In this document: in pieces, positions 35,870 through 45,424 of the stretch
Numbering within the stretch: position 1 is the first letter of the stretch
Layout of the letters: every line of letters begins with the position of its first letter
Assembly (NCBI RefSeq): GCF_000973105.1
Contig: NC_015844.1
Coordinates: forward strand, 4,088,501-4,152,500
Reading direction: 5' to 3'
Length of the DNA stretch: 64,000 nucleotides
Source of the DNA: Zobellia galactanivorans
GTDB lineage: Bacteria > Bacteroidota > Bacteroidia > Flavobacteriales > Flavobacteriaceae
Notes under the pieces: model-generated
Databases searched by the model: none
Told to the model about the DNA's origin: nothing
The model's input: only the letters and a program-made list of their open reading frames with translations
Position numbers and translations under genes: made by a program

Positions 35870-37498
35870 TTATAGTGAAGCAATGAGCTCTTCAAGGTTA
35901 TCGCTGCGTTGTAGTCCCATTTTCTTACGTAAACGATGTCTTGTGGTATGTACCGATTTTGTGGAGATTCCCAATAGTCGGGCCATATCCTTGCTGCTTA
36001 GGTTCAGTTTGATCAGGGCACAGATTTTTTGGTCGGTTTGGCTTAGGTTGGGGTAGGTGCTGTTGAGCTTTTCGTAAAAGTCTTTGTTGACATCGGTAAA
36101 CCTAAGCTTGAATTCTTCCCAGTTGTTGGCATTACCCGCTGAAATCGATTTCAAGACCCTGTTGATTTCAGAGATTTTTACACTGCCGTCCTCTCCTTGT
36201 AATTCATTTTTGAGCTTTTTCAAAAATTCTTCTTTTTCAACCAGTTGAAGTGTAGAAGCCGCCAATTCTTTGTTCTTGGTTTCCAAGAGTTCGTTTGCTT
36301 TCTGCATTTCAAGGGCCTTGGTTTTTTCTAACAATCGTTTTTCGGCCCTGTGTTTTGAACGTATGTGCTTTACATAGACGAACCCAATGATTATCACGAA
36401 TATGAGGGAACTGGCCAATATAATACGTTGAAGCATCAAGATTTTGTCTTGTTGCTCCAATGTTTCCATACGTTGTTGTCTAATGATTTCTTGTTGACGT
36501 TCTTTTTCGAGTCTATATTCATTTTTGATTTCCATTAAGGAAATATTGTTTTTGCTCCTGCCATCGAAAAATTTACCGGTAAGTGCTTTTGCCTTGTTTA
36601 GATGGGTGTAGCCATCCTTGTAATTTCCCATAAGTCTATAGATTTCCGCCAATTTTTCATGAATGTATGGGGTGAAATCCATATGGCTTTTGTATTGGTC
36701 GGAAATGGCAATAGCCTTTTTGTAATAGTCCGTTGCTTTTTTTAATTGTCCGGTATTCTTATAAATAACCGCCCAATAGGCATATACTAGAACAAGGTAT
36801 GAAGGGGCATTTTCTTGAAACCACGGTTCAATTTCTATTAATATTCTTTCAGCTTCATCATACTTCTTATCCTCTCGAAGCACATAAGCTTCTTCAAACT
36901 TTATATAGGGCAGGGCCACCTCGTTTTGTTTATCGGAATAGTAGATATAACAACTATCAAGATATTTTTTTGCCAATTCAGGTTCGTTAAGTCCTCGATA
37001 AGTATAGACAAAGGTATAGTAGTTGTTCAAAAGATATTCCTCCTTCATTTTCCCCTTTTCAACGAGACCTTTGATGATATCACGTGATAACCGTAAATAT
37101 TTTATGGCCTCATCCTTCCTTTTGCTAAAGCTATACATAGCGCCGAGCCTACGGTAAATATGCGACTTCACTACTTCGTTATCGTTCGTGTCGGCTATAC
37201 TAAGGGCTTTCCAGGCGGTCTCATATGATTTGGAATAATTACCGCGATGGCCGTATTCTTCGGTAAGTTTGATCAGGGTGTAAAGGGCCTTTGTAGATTC
37301 GCCCGCTTTCAGAAAGGTATCGATTTCGTTTTCTATGGCCACAATGGCACTGTCTTGTTCAATGTCATCAGACGTATTTGTTCGGGGTATAGGTGTGCTT
37401 TTAGGAATGGAGGAGTCTTGGCCCCAAAGCGAAAAATTAATGAGCAGTGATAAAACAACAAGACCATGAGTAGGGCTAAGTCTTTTTGATAATAACAT
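35870..37498 (-). CDS. Membrane-anchored TPR regulator with LuxR-type HTH
   Basis: A 542-residue protein of a type common in Bacteroidota. A signal peptide (to about residue 27) is followed by periplasmic TPR repeats (about 60-330), one membrane helix (about 357-375, IILASSLIFVIIIGFVYV), a cytoplasmic coiled coil rich in Glu and Lys, and a LuxR-type helix-turn-helix at the C-terminus (KDMARLLGISTKSVHTTRHRLRKKMG, about 505-530). It would sense something in the periplasm or envelope and bind DNA from the membrane. It is divergent from the GH29 gene, with a 496-bp shared upstream region, and could regulate it; this is inference. Confidence 0.92.
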   Translation of the reverse strand: MLLSKRLSPTHGLVVLSLLINFSLWGQDSSIPKSTPIPRTNTSDDIEQDSAIVAIENEIDTFLKAGESTKALYTLIKLTEEYGHRGNYSKSYETAWKALSIADTNDNEVVKSHIYRRLGAMYSFSKRKDEAIKYLRLSRDIIKGLVEKGKMKEEYLLNNYYTFVYTYRGLNEPELAKKYLDSCYIYYSDKQNEVALPYIKFEEAYVLREDKKYDEAERILIEIEPWFQENAPSYLVLVYAYWAVIYKNTGQLKKATDYYKKAIAISDQYKSHMDFTPYIHEKLAEIYRLMGNYKDGYTHLNKAKALTGKFFDGRSKNNISLMEIKNEYRLEKERQQEIIRQQRMETLEQQDKILMLQRIILASSLIFVIIIGFVYVKHIRSKHRAEKRLLEKTKALEMQKANELLETKNKELAASTLQLVEKEEFLKKLKNELQGEDGSVKISEINRVLKSISAGNANNWEEFKLRFTDVNKDFYEKLNSTYPNLSQTDQKICALIKLNLSSKDMARLLGISTKSVHTTRHRLRKKMGLQRSDNLEELIASL

Positions 37499-37994
37499 TC
37501 AGTTCTATAATTTGTTAATACTTTCTTATATCAATCGTATCGAAAGCTAGGGCTTTTAATCGTAAAATAAGCAATTCCTAAATAATGGACGATTATTGGA
37601 TAGTGTAAGATCAAGTCTAATTAATTTCTTTCATTTATCAAAATTACCGATGCTTTCGCTTCCAACAAGAGCTTATTGTTATGCATTCCAATCTTGTGAC
37701 AATGTCGCCTGTATGGTGATTTTCAGTATAACAATGTTACTCTCTTATCTTAAATTTCTATTTTAGAAGGTAAATTTTTTGGAGGATTGAAATCTGTGAT
37801 GAGATTAAGGGGAAATTGGAGAATGGAGATAAAATTTGACCAGAATTTACCGGTAAAATACACTATACATAAACTCAACAGGCCGGTATAGATGCCCTTA
37901 TTTTTTAGTATTGGAGGTAAAAAGCCGTAATTTTCGGTTACCAATATTTCCTTCTTTTGGAGGGAAGCGTAAGCTTGATACAAATTTTAGGAAA
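37499..37994. other. Divergent upstream region of the regulator and GH29
   Basis: This is 496 bp between divergent starts and is AT-rich. A 77-codon minus-strand frame (37750-37983) has no recognisable product and is probably noise. Promoters of both genes must lie here; I could not place them with confidence. Confidence 0.5.
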
Positions 37995-39518
37995 ATGAGA
38001 AGGATTTACTTTGTTTTGATAGTGCTACTCGCCGGAAATTGGGGCAGCGCACAAGAGAAAAAATATGAAGCCGATTGGCAATCCCTAAAGGAGTATAAAA
38101 CCCCGGATTGGTTTCGCGATGCGAAGTTCGGTATTTATTGTCATTGGGGGCCGTATTCGGTTCCCGAGTATGAAAATGAATGGTATTCACATTGGATGTA
38201 TACTTCACCGAACAATCCCGAACACAAACAGGGAAAACGATTTTACGAGCACCATATAAAAACCTATGGCCCTTTAAATGAGTTTGGTTATAAAGATTTT
38301 ATACCCATGTTCAAGGCCGAAAAGTTCGACCCAGAGGAATGGGCCGATCTTTTCGAAAAGGCCGGCGCCAAATTTGCAGGGCCGGTATCGGAACACGCTG
38401 ACGGCTTTGCTATGTGGGATAGTAAGCTCACACCTTGGAATGCCAAAAATATGGGGCCGAAGCGCGATATAATGGGAGAGCTAGCCCGGGAAATCAGAAA
38501 ACGCGACATGAAATTTATTGCCACCTACCACCGTCAGTGGCTCTTCGGTTGGTTTCCTACATGGGACGAATCGACCGATGCCTCCGACCCACAATATGCC
38601 GATCTGTACGGCCCGAAGTTAAAAAAGGGCGATTTTCAATATCCATATAGTACCAAAGAGATTGACGAAGGAATAAAACGATACTATCCCGTTGGGGATA
38701 AAAAATTCAACGAAGAATGGTTGGCACGGCTCAAAGAGATCATTGATAATTATAATCCTGATTTGGTATGGTTCGATAATAAGATGGATGTTATTGACGA
38801 AGCTTATAGAAAGGAGTTTCTGGCCTATTATTACAATCATGCCCTAAAGAACGATCAAGAGGTAGTAGCTACCTATAAATTTTATGATTTTGCCAAGGGC
38901 ACGGCCGTTTTAGACGTAGAACGCGCGCGGATGAGCGAAATGAAGAGTTTCCCATGGTTGACCGATGATTCTATCGATTGGAAGGCTTGGAGCCATATCA
39001 GCAATCCCGATTATAAATCGGCCAATCGAATTATAGACTTTTTGGTAGATGTGGTAAGTAAAAATGGTTGTCTTCTATTGAATATTACCCCTAAGGCGAA
39101 TGGTGAAATTCCCGCTCCGGTACAAGAGCGCTTATTGGAAATAGGGGAGTGGCTCAAACAAAATGGGGAGGCCATCTACGGTACACGCCCTTGGCATGTA
39201 TATGGTGAAGGATCCACCCGCGTGATAGAAGGGCATTTAATTGAACGAAAGAACCCTGATAATACGGCAGATGATATCCGGTTTACGGTAAAAGGCAATA
39301 CGCTATATGCCATACAACTAGATTGGCCGAGTTCCGGTGAGACGGTCATTAGAACATTGGGGAAGAACAGCAAACAGCTTGAGAAGCAAATCAAATCCAT
39401 TGAACTGCTTGGGGCTTCCGACAAACTGAAGTTTAATAGAAAACCAGACGGTTTATATATCTACTTACCAAAGAAGCCTGTTGGGAAACATGCCTTTGTT
39501 TTCAAGCTAACTTTCTAA
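37995..39518 (+). CDS. GH29 alpha-L-fucosidase
   Basis: A 508-residue exported exo-glycosidase. The frame is open 28 codons further upstream, but the ATG at 37995 starts the signal peptide MRRIYFVLIVLLAGNWGSAQ. The fold signature WFRDAKFGIYCHWGPYSVPEYENEWY and the two His of YHRQW are typical of family 29. The nucleophile is D261 in NPDLVWFD. The C-terminal 110 residues form a beta-sandwich (GEWLKQNGEAIYGTRPW onward). It should release L-fucose from algal glycans in the periplasm. It is alone, between a regulator and the agarose locus, with no terminator seen after it. Confidence 0.95.
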   Translation: MRRIYFVLIVLLAGNWGSAQEKKYEADWQSLKEYKTPDWFRDAKFGIYCHWGPYSVPEYENEWYSHWMYTSPNNPEHKQGKRFYEHHIKTYGPLNEFGYKDFIPMFKAEKFDPEEWADLFEKAGAKFAGPVSEHADGFAMWDSKLTPWNAKNMGPKRDIMGELAREIRKRDMKFIATYHRQWLFGWFPTWDESTDASDPQYADLYGPKLKKGDFQYPYSTKEIDEGIKRYYPVGDKKFNEEWLARLKEIIDNYNPDLVWFDNKMDVIDEAYRKEFLAYYYNHALKNDQEVVATYKFYDFAKGTAVLDVERARMSEMKSFPWLTDDSIDWKAWSHISNPDYKSANRIIDFLVDVVSKNGCLLLNITPKANGEIPAPVQERLLEIGEWLKQNGEAIYGTRPWHVYGEGSTRVIEGHLIERKNPDNTADDIRFTVKGNTLYAIQLDWPSSGETVIRTLGKNSKQLEKQIKSIELLGASDKLKFNRKPDGLYIYLPKKPVGKHAFVFKLTF

Positions 39519-39868
39519 AATTAAAACGTATTCATTGTTTTATTAGCTGTGGCAACCAGCTTTTCAAGAATCGATGAAAAGAAATTGCTGCAGGATTCAT
39601 GCGTCTCCATTTTGAGTTCTGATCCTTCCGTTTAGATCATATGTTATACTCAAAACCATTTGTTCTATTCAAGCTACAAGGGCCTCGGTATTCCATTTTT
39701 TAGGGCTATGGAACGAGAAAAAAAGCATGTTTGATTAGAAGGTTAAAAATGGGTAAAAAGACGGTGTACACGGGTATAGTCGTGTGTCGAGTCATTTATT
39801 TTTGTACGTATTTACCCCTCTTTTTTGTGGTGTGGCCCCCTCTATTTTAACATTTTAAAAATCGGGCA

Positions 39869-39975
39869 TTTTGTCAAGTTGTAGTTTCTTTTAACACTTA
39901 CGGAAAGCAAAGTAAAATAGGGGGTTGCAGCGGTGTAGTAGACAAATAAATGGGTTTTGTCAAGTTTTTGTCAAG
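39869..39975. repeat. Three direct repeats of TTTTGTCAAG
   Basis: Identical 10-mers occur at 39869-39878, 39955-39964 and 39966-39975. The last two start 11 bp apart, about one helical turn, so a protein could bind both on the same face. They lie about 480-580 bp upstream of susC, and the last overlaps a possible -33 element. Candidate activator sites for the agarose locus. Confidence 0.6.
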
Positions 39976-40104
39976 CGCAATTTTTAGGAGTAAATTAACA
40001 ATATCTCTACTTTGGACATCAATTAAAGGGTATATGAAAATTAAAGGTACTCTTAATTGATAATTCAATAAATAAACTTCACTCATTTTAAACCAACTCG
40101 TATT

Positions 40105-40221
40105 ATGAAAAGTAAAAATCACTTTCCTTCTAACCATGCCCCACCAAATCTATTTGGTGTTCCCCTACGTGTATTCAAAAAAAATCACAACGGACATAAT
40201 GTTGATTTCATTTTTGTATAG
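40105..40221 (+). CDS. Possible 38-residue leader peptide
   Basis: An ATG frame of 38 codons ending at TAG (40219-40221) in the long leader before susC. The peptide begins MKSKNHFPSNHAPPNLFGV and is rich in Asn, His, Phe and Pro. It resembles nothing I know. The palindrome CACCAAAT/ATTTGGTG lies inside it. It could be a regulatory leader peptide, the relic of a gene, or chance. Confidence 0.28.
   Translation: MKSKNHFPSNHAPPNLFGVPLRVFKKNHNGHNVDFIFV
40142..40159. promoter_or_regulatory. Palindrome in the susC leader
   Basis: CACCAAAT and ATTTGGTG are perfect reverse complements separated by CT, an 18-bp dyad. It is 290 bp upstream of the susC start and could be an operator or a leader RNA hairpin. 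Confidence 0.42.
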
Positions 40222-40450
40222 GGGTACAATAGCAGAATCTTACGCCTCGAAAGCAAATTAAAGATTACAATAGATCAAGACTGTCCATAAACTAGAATGA
40301 TAGCTCAACATATTCATCTATAAATAAGTATTGGTCGCTAATTTTTTATCAAGGAGACCGTTTCGGTCAGGCTTGGATAGAGGCTTCAGGAGTAAGATTC
40401 CCCCAATTTTTTATTTCACTATGTCCATTTAAAATTTAACAAGAAACTAT

Positions 40451-43400
40451 ATGAATTTCAAACACATTTTTCATTTCGAATCCCACATTTTTCGCATGGG
40501 GTTGTTCTTGGTCTTTTGTCTAAGTACAGCGGCCGTGCAATCTCAAACTGTAAGTGGAACGGTATCGGCCGATGATGCGCCCTTACCTGGAGTTAGTGTT
40601 GTGGTCAAAGGGACCAACAATGGAGTTGTAACCGATTTTGACGGTCTTTATTCAATAAAGGCGGAATCTAGTGACGTCTTGGTCTTTAGTTATATCGGTT
40701 TTAAGACCAAAGAGGTAGCTATAAAAGGGAATAAAACCCTAAACGTTATTTTACAGGAAGACGTATCTGAACTTGATGAAGTCGTGGTAGTAGGATACGG
40801 TGCCCAAAAGAAAAAGGAATTGACCGGTGCGGTGGCACAGGTGAAATCTGAAGAGCTTATGAAAACCTCTACCTCAGATATCGGTGCCGCACTTCAAGGC
40901 CAGATAGCCGGGGTAAACGTAACGGCAAGTTCAGGGTCTCCGGGAGCGGAAGCTAACGTTCAGATTAGGGGGCTTACCTCGATCAATGGTGCTAACCGAC
41001 CGCTTTATGTGGTAGATGGAATTCCTTTTGAAGGCGATCCAAGGTTGAGTATAAACGAAATAGAGACCATTGATGTTTTGAAAGATGCGGCATCTGCAGC
41101 GATTTATGGAACTCGTGGTGCTGCGGGGGTTATTCTGATTACCACTAAGAAGGGTAAGGAAGGTCAAATGAAAATTGCCGTAGACAGTTATTACGGTCTA
41201 CAAAATATTACTTCTGGAACCCCGCTATTGAACGTGGAGGATAAATTGTATGCCACATTTGTTCAATCTGCCGCCTTGAGCGATAGAAGGTATGGTAACA
41301 CATGGACCACCATAGAGCAGAGTCCGCATTTCCTTACCAATAATACTAATTTGATGGACGTGGTAGAGAACGATATGGCACCGATTCAAAACCATAGTCT
41401 TAGACTTTCAGGCGGTAAAGACGGACTCACCTATAACGTAACAGGAAACTATTTTGATCAAGAGGGTATAGTAATTAAGTCTGGATATGAAAGATTCAAT
41501 GTAAGGGCCAATACCCAATTTAAAAAAGGTAGATGGGATATTAGCACGGCTATCTCATTTAGGGTAGAAGATAGGGAGTATGAGCCATGGGGCCTTTTGA
41601 GAAATGCCATTGGGTACAATGCGTATCAGCCTATTCTAGATCCGAGTACCAGTGTATTGGAAAATGCCGGTGATGGAACAGGTGCTACCAATCTCTCTTA
41701 TCTAGGCTATCAGTTTTTGCAAGAAGACAATCAAGAAAACCAGTACTTTGATGGAAATTTAAGTGTTACCTATAATATAACCGATGATCTTAAATTTACA
41801 ACGAGGGTGGCATCAAGCTATGACAATGGTACAAGAATAACCATCAATCCTAAGTTTATTGCTTATCGAGACGATGGATCCGAGGTTTCTACCCAACGTT
41901 CAAAAGTTAGAAACTTGAGTTTGTTGGCGAAGAAGTCTACTTTGGAGAGTATTATAAACTACAACAAAAGTTTTGGCGATCATAACATAAACTTTACGGG
42001 CGTATATTCTTCCGAAAAATATACCTATTCCCAATTTTTTGCGGAAAAGAGCGATTTGGCTTCCAATGATATTACGGTGCTCAACGGAGCAACGGCCGAC
42101 CCCAATGTGGGATCGGGTAATAATCCATGGACGCAGAATAGGGAAAGTACATTGATCGGTATGTTGGCACGACTTCAGTACAACTACAAGGGAAAATACC
42201 TTTTAAACGCATTTGTTAGAAGGGATGGGTCTTCTAAATTCAAAGAAGAACCTTGGGGAGTTTTTCCTTCTGTATCCGCGGGATGGAACGTGTCGGATGA
42301 AGGGTTCTGGGATCCCATAAAAAATACGGTCTCTTCTTTTAAATTAAGAGGAAGTAGGGGAACCGCAGGTAACCAAGGTATCGCCGATTATACCTATACG
42401 CCTACCATTACTCTAGATAATGATTATGTCTTTGGGGCCGATAAAAATGAGAACCTGGTTCTGGGAGCTATCCAAACGGGCTTTGCAAATCCTTTGGTAA
42501 GTTGGGAAACTTCGGTTTCATTGAATGGAGGTTTTGATTTGGGCTTTTTTGATAACAAATTGACCTTTTCGGGAGATTTCTATGAAACAAAAAAGGAAGA
42601 TATGTTGTTTCCTGTATTGCTACCACCAACAGCAGGAGGTGGGGCAAACGCCGAGGTGACCTTGAATGTTGGGGATATGACCAACAAAGGGGTGGAGTTT
42701 GCCATGAACTATCGCCACTCCGGTAAATTTTCTTGGAATGCGGGACTTACCTATACCAAGAATGACAATGTCATCACCAAAATGAGTGGTAGTAACAAAA
42801 TCATTTATTTTGATGATAGTAGTATCTCCGGACACGATAACGATCAAGATCTAATCTCTGCCTTGGCAGAAGGGTACGAAGGTGGAGCCTTCTTTTTGGT
42901 AGAGACCGATGGGACCATTAAAAATGAAGAAGAACTAGTGGAATACCAGAAAATCGTCCCCGATGCCAAACTGGGTGATTTAAAATATGTTGATTTTGAT
43001 AATAATGGAACCATTGATATCAATGACCGACAGTATATGGGAAGCGGTACTCCTGAATTTGAAATGGGCTTTAATTTTTCGGCCTATTACAAATCACTTG
43101 ATTTCTCCATGCAATGGTACGGATCCTTTGGGGCCGAAATTATAAATGGAAATAAAGCATTGGCTTATAAACTCGGAAACCACCAAGATTTAGTGTATCA
43201 ATGGACACCTCAGAACAACACCTCCGATATTCCTGTTAACAGAAATGCTACCCATAACAACTACAGGGGGCAGACCGATTATTGGTTAGATGATGGCACT
43301 TTCGTAAGGCTACGTAATATTTCCTTGGGTTACACTATTCCTAGGGATTACACGGAAAAATTGGGGATTACAAAGTTCAGGGTTTATGTAGCCGCCCAGA

Positions 43401-43534
43401 ATCCGCTTACGTTTACCAAATATGACGGATACGATCCAGAGGTCGGTAATAATGGACTTAGTACGAGAGGTATTGATAAGGGAACCTATCCTGTAAGCTC
43501 TCAAATACGAACCGGACTTCAAATCGAATTTTAA
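40451..43534 (+). CDS. SusC-like TonB-dependent transporter of the agarose locus
   Basis: A 1027-residue outer-membrane importer. A signal peptide (to about residue 32) is followed by the carboxypeptidase-D-like repeat (GTVSADDAPLPGVSVVVKG, GVVTDFDGLYSI), the linker LDEVVVVGYGAQKKKELTGA, the plug (IRGLTSINGANRPLYVVDG, AAIYGTRGAAGVILITTKKG) and a beta barrel ending IRTGLQIEF. The next three genes (susD, glycan-binding protein, agaB) are in order on the same strand, so its substrate is inferred to be agar or porphyran oligosaccharides. Confidence 0.95.
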   Translation: MNFKHIFHFESHIFRMGLFLVFCLSTAAVQSQTVSGTVSADDAPLPGVSVVVKGTNNGVVTDFDGLYSIKAESSDVLVFSYIGFKTKEVAIKGNKTLNVILQEDVSELDEVVVVGYGAQKKKELTGAVAQVKSEELMKTSTSDIGAALQGQIAGVNVTASSGSPGAEANVQIRGLTSINGANRPLYVVDGIPFEGDPRLSINEIETIDVLKDAASAAIYGTRGAAGVILITTKKGKEGQMKIAVDSYYGLQNITSGTPLLNVEDKLYATFVQSAALSDRRYGNTWTTIEQSPHFLTNNTNLMDVVENDMAPIQNHSLRLSGGKDGLTYNVTGNYFDQEGIVIKSGYERFNVRANTQFKKGRWDISTAISFRVEDREYEPWGLLRNAIGYNAYQPILDPSTSVLENAGDGTGATNLSYLGYQFLQEDNQENQYFDGNLSVTYNITDDLKFTTRVASSYDNGTRITINPKFIAYRDDGSEVSTQRSKVRNLSLLAKKSTLESIINYNKSFGDHNINFTGVYSSEKYTYSQFFAEKSDLASNDITVLNGATADPNVGSGNNPWTQNRESTLIGMLARLQYNYKGKYLLNAFVRRDGSSKFKEEPWGVFPSVSAGWNVSDEGFWDPIKNTVSSFKLRGSRGTAGNQGIADYTYTPTITLDNDYVFGADKNENLVLGAIQTGFANPLVSWETSVSLNGGFDLGFFDNKLTFSGDFYETKKEDMLFPVLLPPTAGGGANAEVTLNVGDMTNKGVEFAMNYRHSGKFSWNAGLTYTKNDNVITKMSGSNKIIYFDDSSISGHDNDQDLISALAEGYEGGAFFLVETDGTIKNEEELVEYQKIVPDAKLGDLKYVDFDNNGTIDINDRQYMGSGTPEFEMGFNFSAYYKSLDFSMQWYGSFGAEIINGNKALAYKLGNHQDLVYQWTPQNNTSDIPVNRNATHNNYRGQTDYWLDDGTFVRLRNISLGYTIPRDYTEKLGITKFRVYVAAQNPLTFTKYDGYDPEVGNNGLSTRGIDKGTYPVSSQIRTGLQIEF

Positions 43535-43590
43535 TATAATTTGATATGAAGATGAGCTATTCCGATAAAAAAAATGAAAAAATAAGAGTT

Positions 43591-45357
43591 ATGAAAACAA
43601 CGATAACAAAACGGTTATTTGCCATAATAATACCTGTGCTGGCATTTGTGGGCTGTTCTGACGATTTTCTTGAACAGACCAATCCTAATCAAATTTCTAC
43701 GGAAACCTTTTGGAAAGACAATAAAGACCTTGAACAAGGTCTAATTGGAACCTACAAAGGTTTTGCAAATGCTAACAACATAAATTTGGTAGGTGAACTT
43801 GCTAGAACCGATTTGGCTTGGGCAAGTGGGTATCAGCGTCCCAACAATACAAATGAGTATTATTTACAGATATTTAACGACGCTTCTTCCGTACCCAATA
43901 ATAAGTGGAGTGCAAACTATACCACTATATTCAGGGCCAACCAAGTTATTGAGGCGGCGGCAAAAATAGGCGAAACCTACACTACCGAAAAGGAGAAAGA
44001 AGAAGGGCTTATAATTCTTGCACAAGCCCGGTTTATAAGAGGATACATTTACTTTAATCTTTATAACACATTTAATAAAGGGGCGGTACCTATTTTTGAT
44101 TTCGTACCTGTCAAAGAAAGTGAGTTTTATCAGCCCATTGCATCGGCCGAGGAAGTAAAGAAATTCTACATGGAAGATCTTAAGTTCGCTTCCGAAAACC
44201 TTCCTGTTAGTTGGGAAGATAAGGAAAAAGGCCGTGTAACCGCAGGTGCCGCCGTGGCCGTTATGGGGCAATCGTATCTCTATGAAGGCGATTACGAAAC
44301 CGCATCGACTTATTTTAAGAGTGTAATCGATGATTATGGGTATTCATTAACGCCCAATATTGGTAGCAATTTTACCACTATGGACGAGTTCAACGAAGAG
44401 TCTATACTTGAAGTTGGTTATTCCTTGGATTTTAAGAACGAATTAGGCGCTTGGGATGGAAGGGATGTAGCCAATTCGGCTTACGTTAGACAGTTTACGG
44501 GAGGTGATGGTACTTGGCGAGGAGCGATTCCGGCAAACTGGCTTATTTTGAAATATCGTAATGAGCCCTTGGATTTTTCCGATTCTAGAAATAAGGTCGT
44601 CGATGAAGAGGGGAACGAAAGTTTTAGAAAGTTTAGTTTAAGAACATCGTGGTCCGTCGCTTTGGTAGACGATGAAGATATGGGATATTACTTAAGGGAA
44701 AAAACAGGGCAAGGTTCTGTTTTTAACGTTCGGATGACCGCTTTTTGGAGAAAACACACGAATTGGGATATCACGCGGTCAGAAGAAGAATTATCGCCTG
44801 GAAAGGTCAGGTCTGGCGTTAACGAACGTTTGATCCGTTTGGCCGAAATCTACCTTCAGTACGCCGAGTGTCAAATTAAATTGGGTAATGTAGATGAAGC
44901 CTTGGTCTATATCAATAGGGTAAGGAGAAGGTCTGGTGTTCAGTTATTGGGACTTAATGGCACAGGCGAGTTTCCGGCGAACGATCACGATAATAAAAGC
45001 TATGATGCCCAAAGCTTGATGGAACATCTTATGTATACCGAATTGCCTTTGGAACTATCTGCTGAGGGAGATGGAAACAGAAATATCGACTTGAGAAGAT
45101 GGGGGGTTAAAGCCGAACGTTTTAAAGAATTGGCACAAAGACGTTATACGGCTGATCATTATACGCTTTTGGATGAAGAAGGTAAAGAGGTAACCAGATG
45201 GGCTTCTATATTAAAGGAACTTCCTGCAGGTGATCCAGACATAGACGAAAATTGGAACGAGTTTCAAGAAGCAGCCAATAACTATAACGATGATCTTCAT
45301 GCCTATTGGCCACTGCCAAATTCTGAAATCATATCCAACCCTCAATTAAATGAGTAA
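43591..45357 (+). CDS. SusD/RagB-type glycan-binding lipoprotein
   Basis: A 588-residue surface lipoprotein. The frame can be read from an ATG at 43546, but the ATG at 43591 starts directly into the lipoprotein signal (KRLFAIIIPVLAFVGC). The Cys is followed by the acidic SDDFLEQ, a probable surface-export signal. RagB features include RFIRGYIYFNLYNTF, RLAEIYLQYAECQIKLGNVDEALVYINRVRRR, and the C-terminal AYWPLPNSEIISNPQLNE. It lies 57 bp after susC and partners it. It overlaps the open frame of the next gene by a few bases only if that gene's longer start is used. Confidence 0.95.
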   Translation: MKTTITKRLFAIIIPVLAFVGCSDDFLEQTNPNQISTETFWKDNKDLEQGLIGTYKGFANANNINLVGELARTDLAWASGYQRPNNTNEYYLQIFNDASSVPNNKWSANYTTIFRANQVIEAAAKIGETYTTEKEKEEGLIILAQARFIRGYIYFNLYNTFNKGAVPIFDFVPVKESEFYQPIASAEEVKKFYMEDLKFASENLPVSWEDKEKGRVTAGAAVAVMGQSYLYEGDYETASTYFKSVIDDYGYSLTPNIGSNFTTMDEFNEESILEVGYSLDFKNELGAWDGRDVANSAYVRQFTGGDGTWRGAIPANWLILKYRNEPLDFSDSRNKVVDEEGNESFRKFSLRTSWSVALVDDEDMGYYLREKTGQGSVFNVRMTAFWRKHTNWDITRSEEELSPGKVRSGVNERLIRLAEIYLQYAECQIKLGNVDEALVYINRVRRRSGVQLLGLNGTGEFPANDHDNKSYDAQSLMEHLMYTELPLELSAEGDGNRNIDLRRWGVKAERFKELAQRRYTADHYTLLDEEGKEVTRWASILKELPAGDPDIDENWNEFQEAANNYNDDLHAYWPLPNSEIISNPQLNE

Positions 45358-45424
45358 TATTTTAGAAGATGTTCGGGTTAGATTATTGAAAATGTCTAAA
45401 AACAAGCAATTAAAATATCATAAT

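Larger units (their letters stand above)
39519..40450. other. Long leader region of the agarose locus
   Basis: There are 932 bp between GH29 and susC. It contains three copies of a 10-bp direct repeat, a 38-codon reading frame and an 8-bp palindrome, listed separately. A hairpin-like ACCG/CGGT element lies about 80 bp before susC. A possible promoter is the TTTTTG at 39965-39970 with TAAATTAA at 39991-39998, 20 bp apart; the match of the second box is only partial. A 79-codon frame on the minus strand (39898-40137) has no recognisable features. Confidence 0.55.

Noticed and set aside
37750-37983. 77-codon minus-strand frame upstream of GH29
   Set aside because: No recognisable protein features, in the AT-rich divergent promoter region.
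39526-39640. Open stretch after GH29 in its own frame, resembling a signal peptide and short tail
   Set aside because: No start codon, only about 40 codons, and no homologous gene in the window; not enough to call a remnant.
39797-39804. TATTTTTG, an exact TAnnTTTG match, as the susC promoter
   Set aside because: No TTG-type -33 box at a proper distance upstream and it is 650 bp from susC.
39898-40137. 79-codon minus-strand frame in the agarose leader
   Set aside because: No signal or domain, overlaps the repeats and the leader frame; probably chance.
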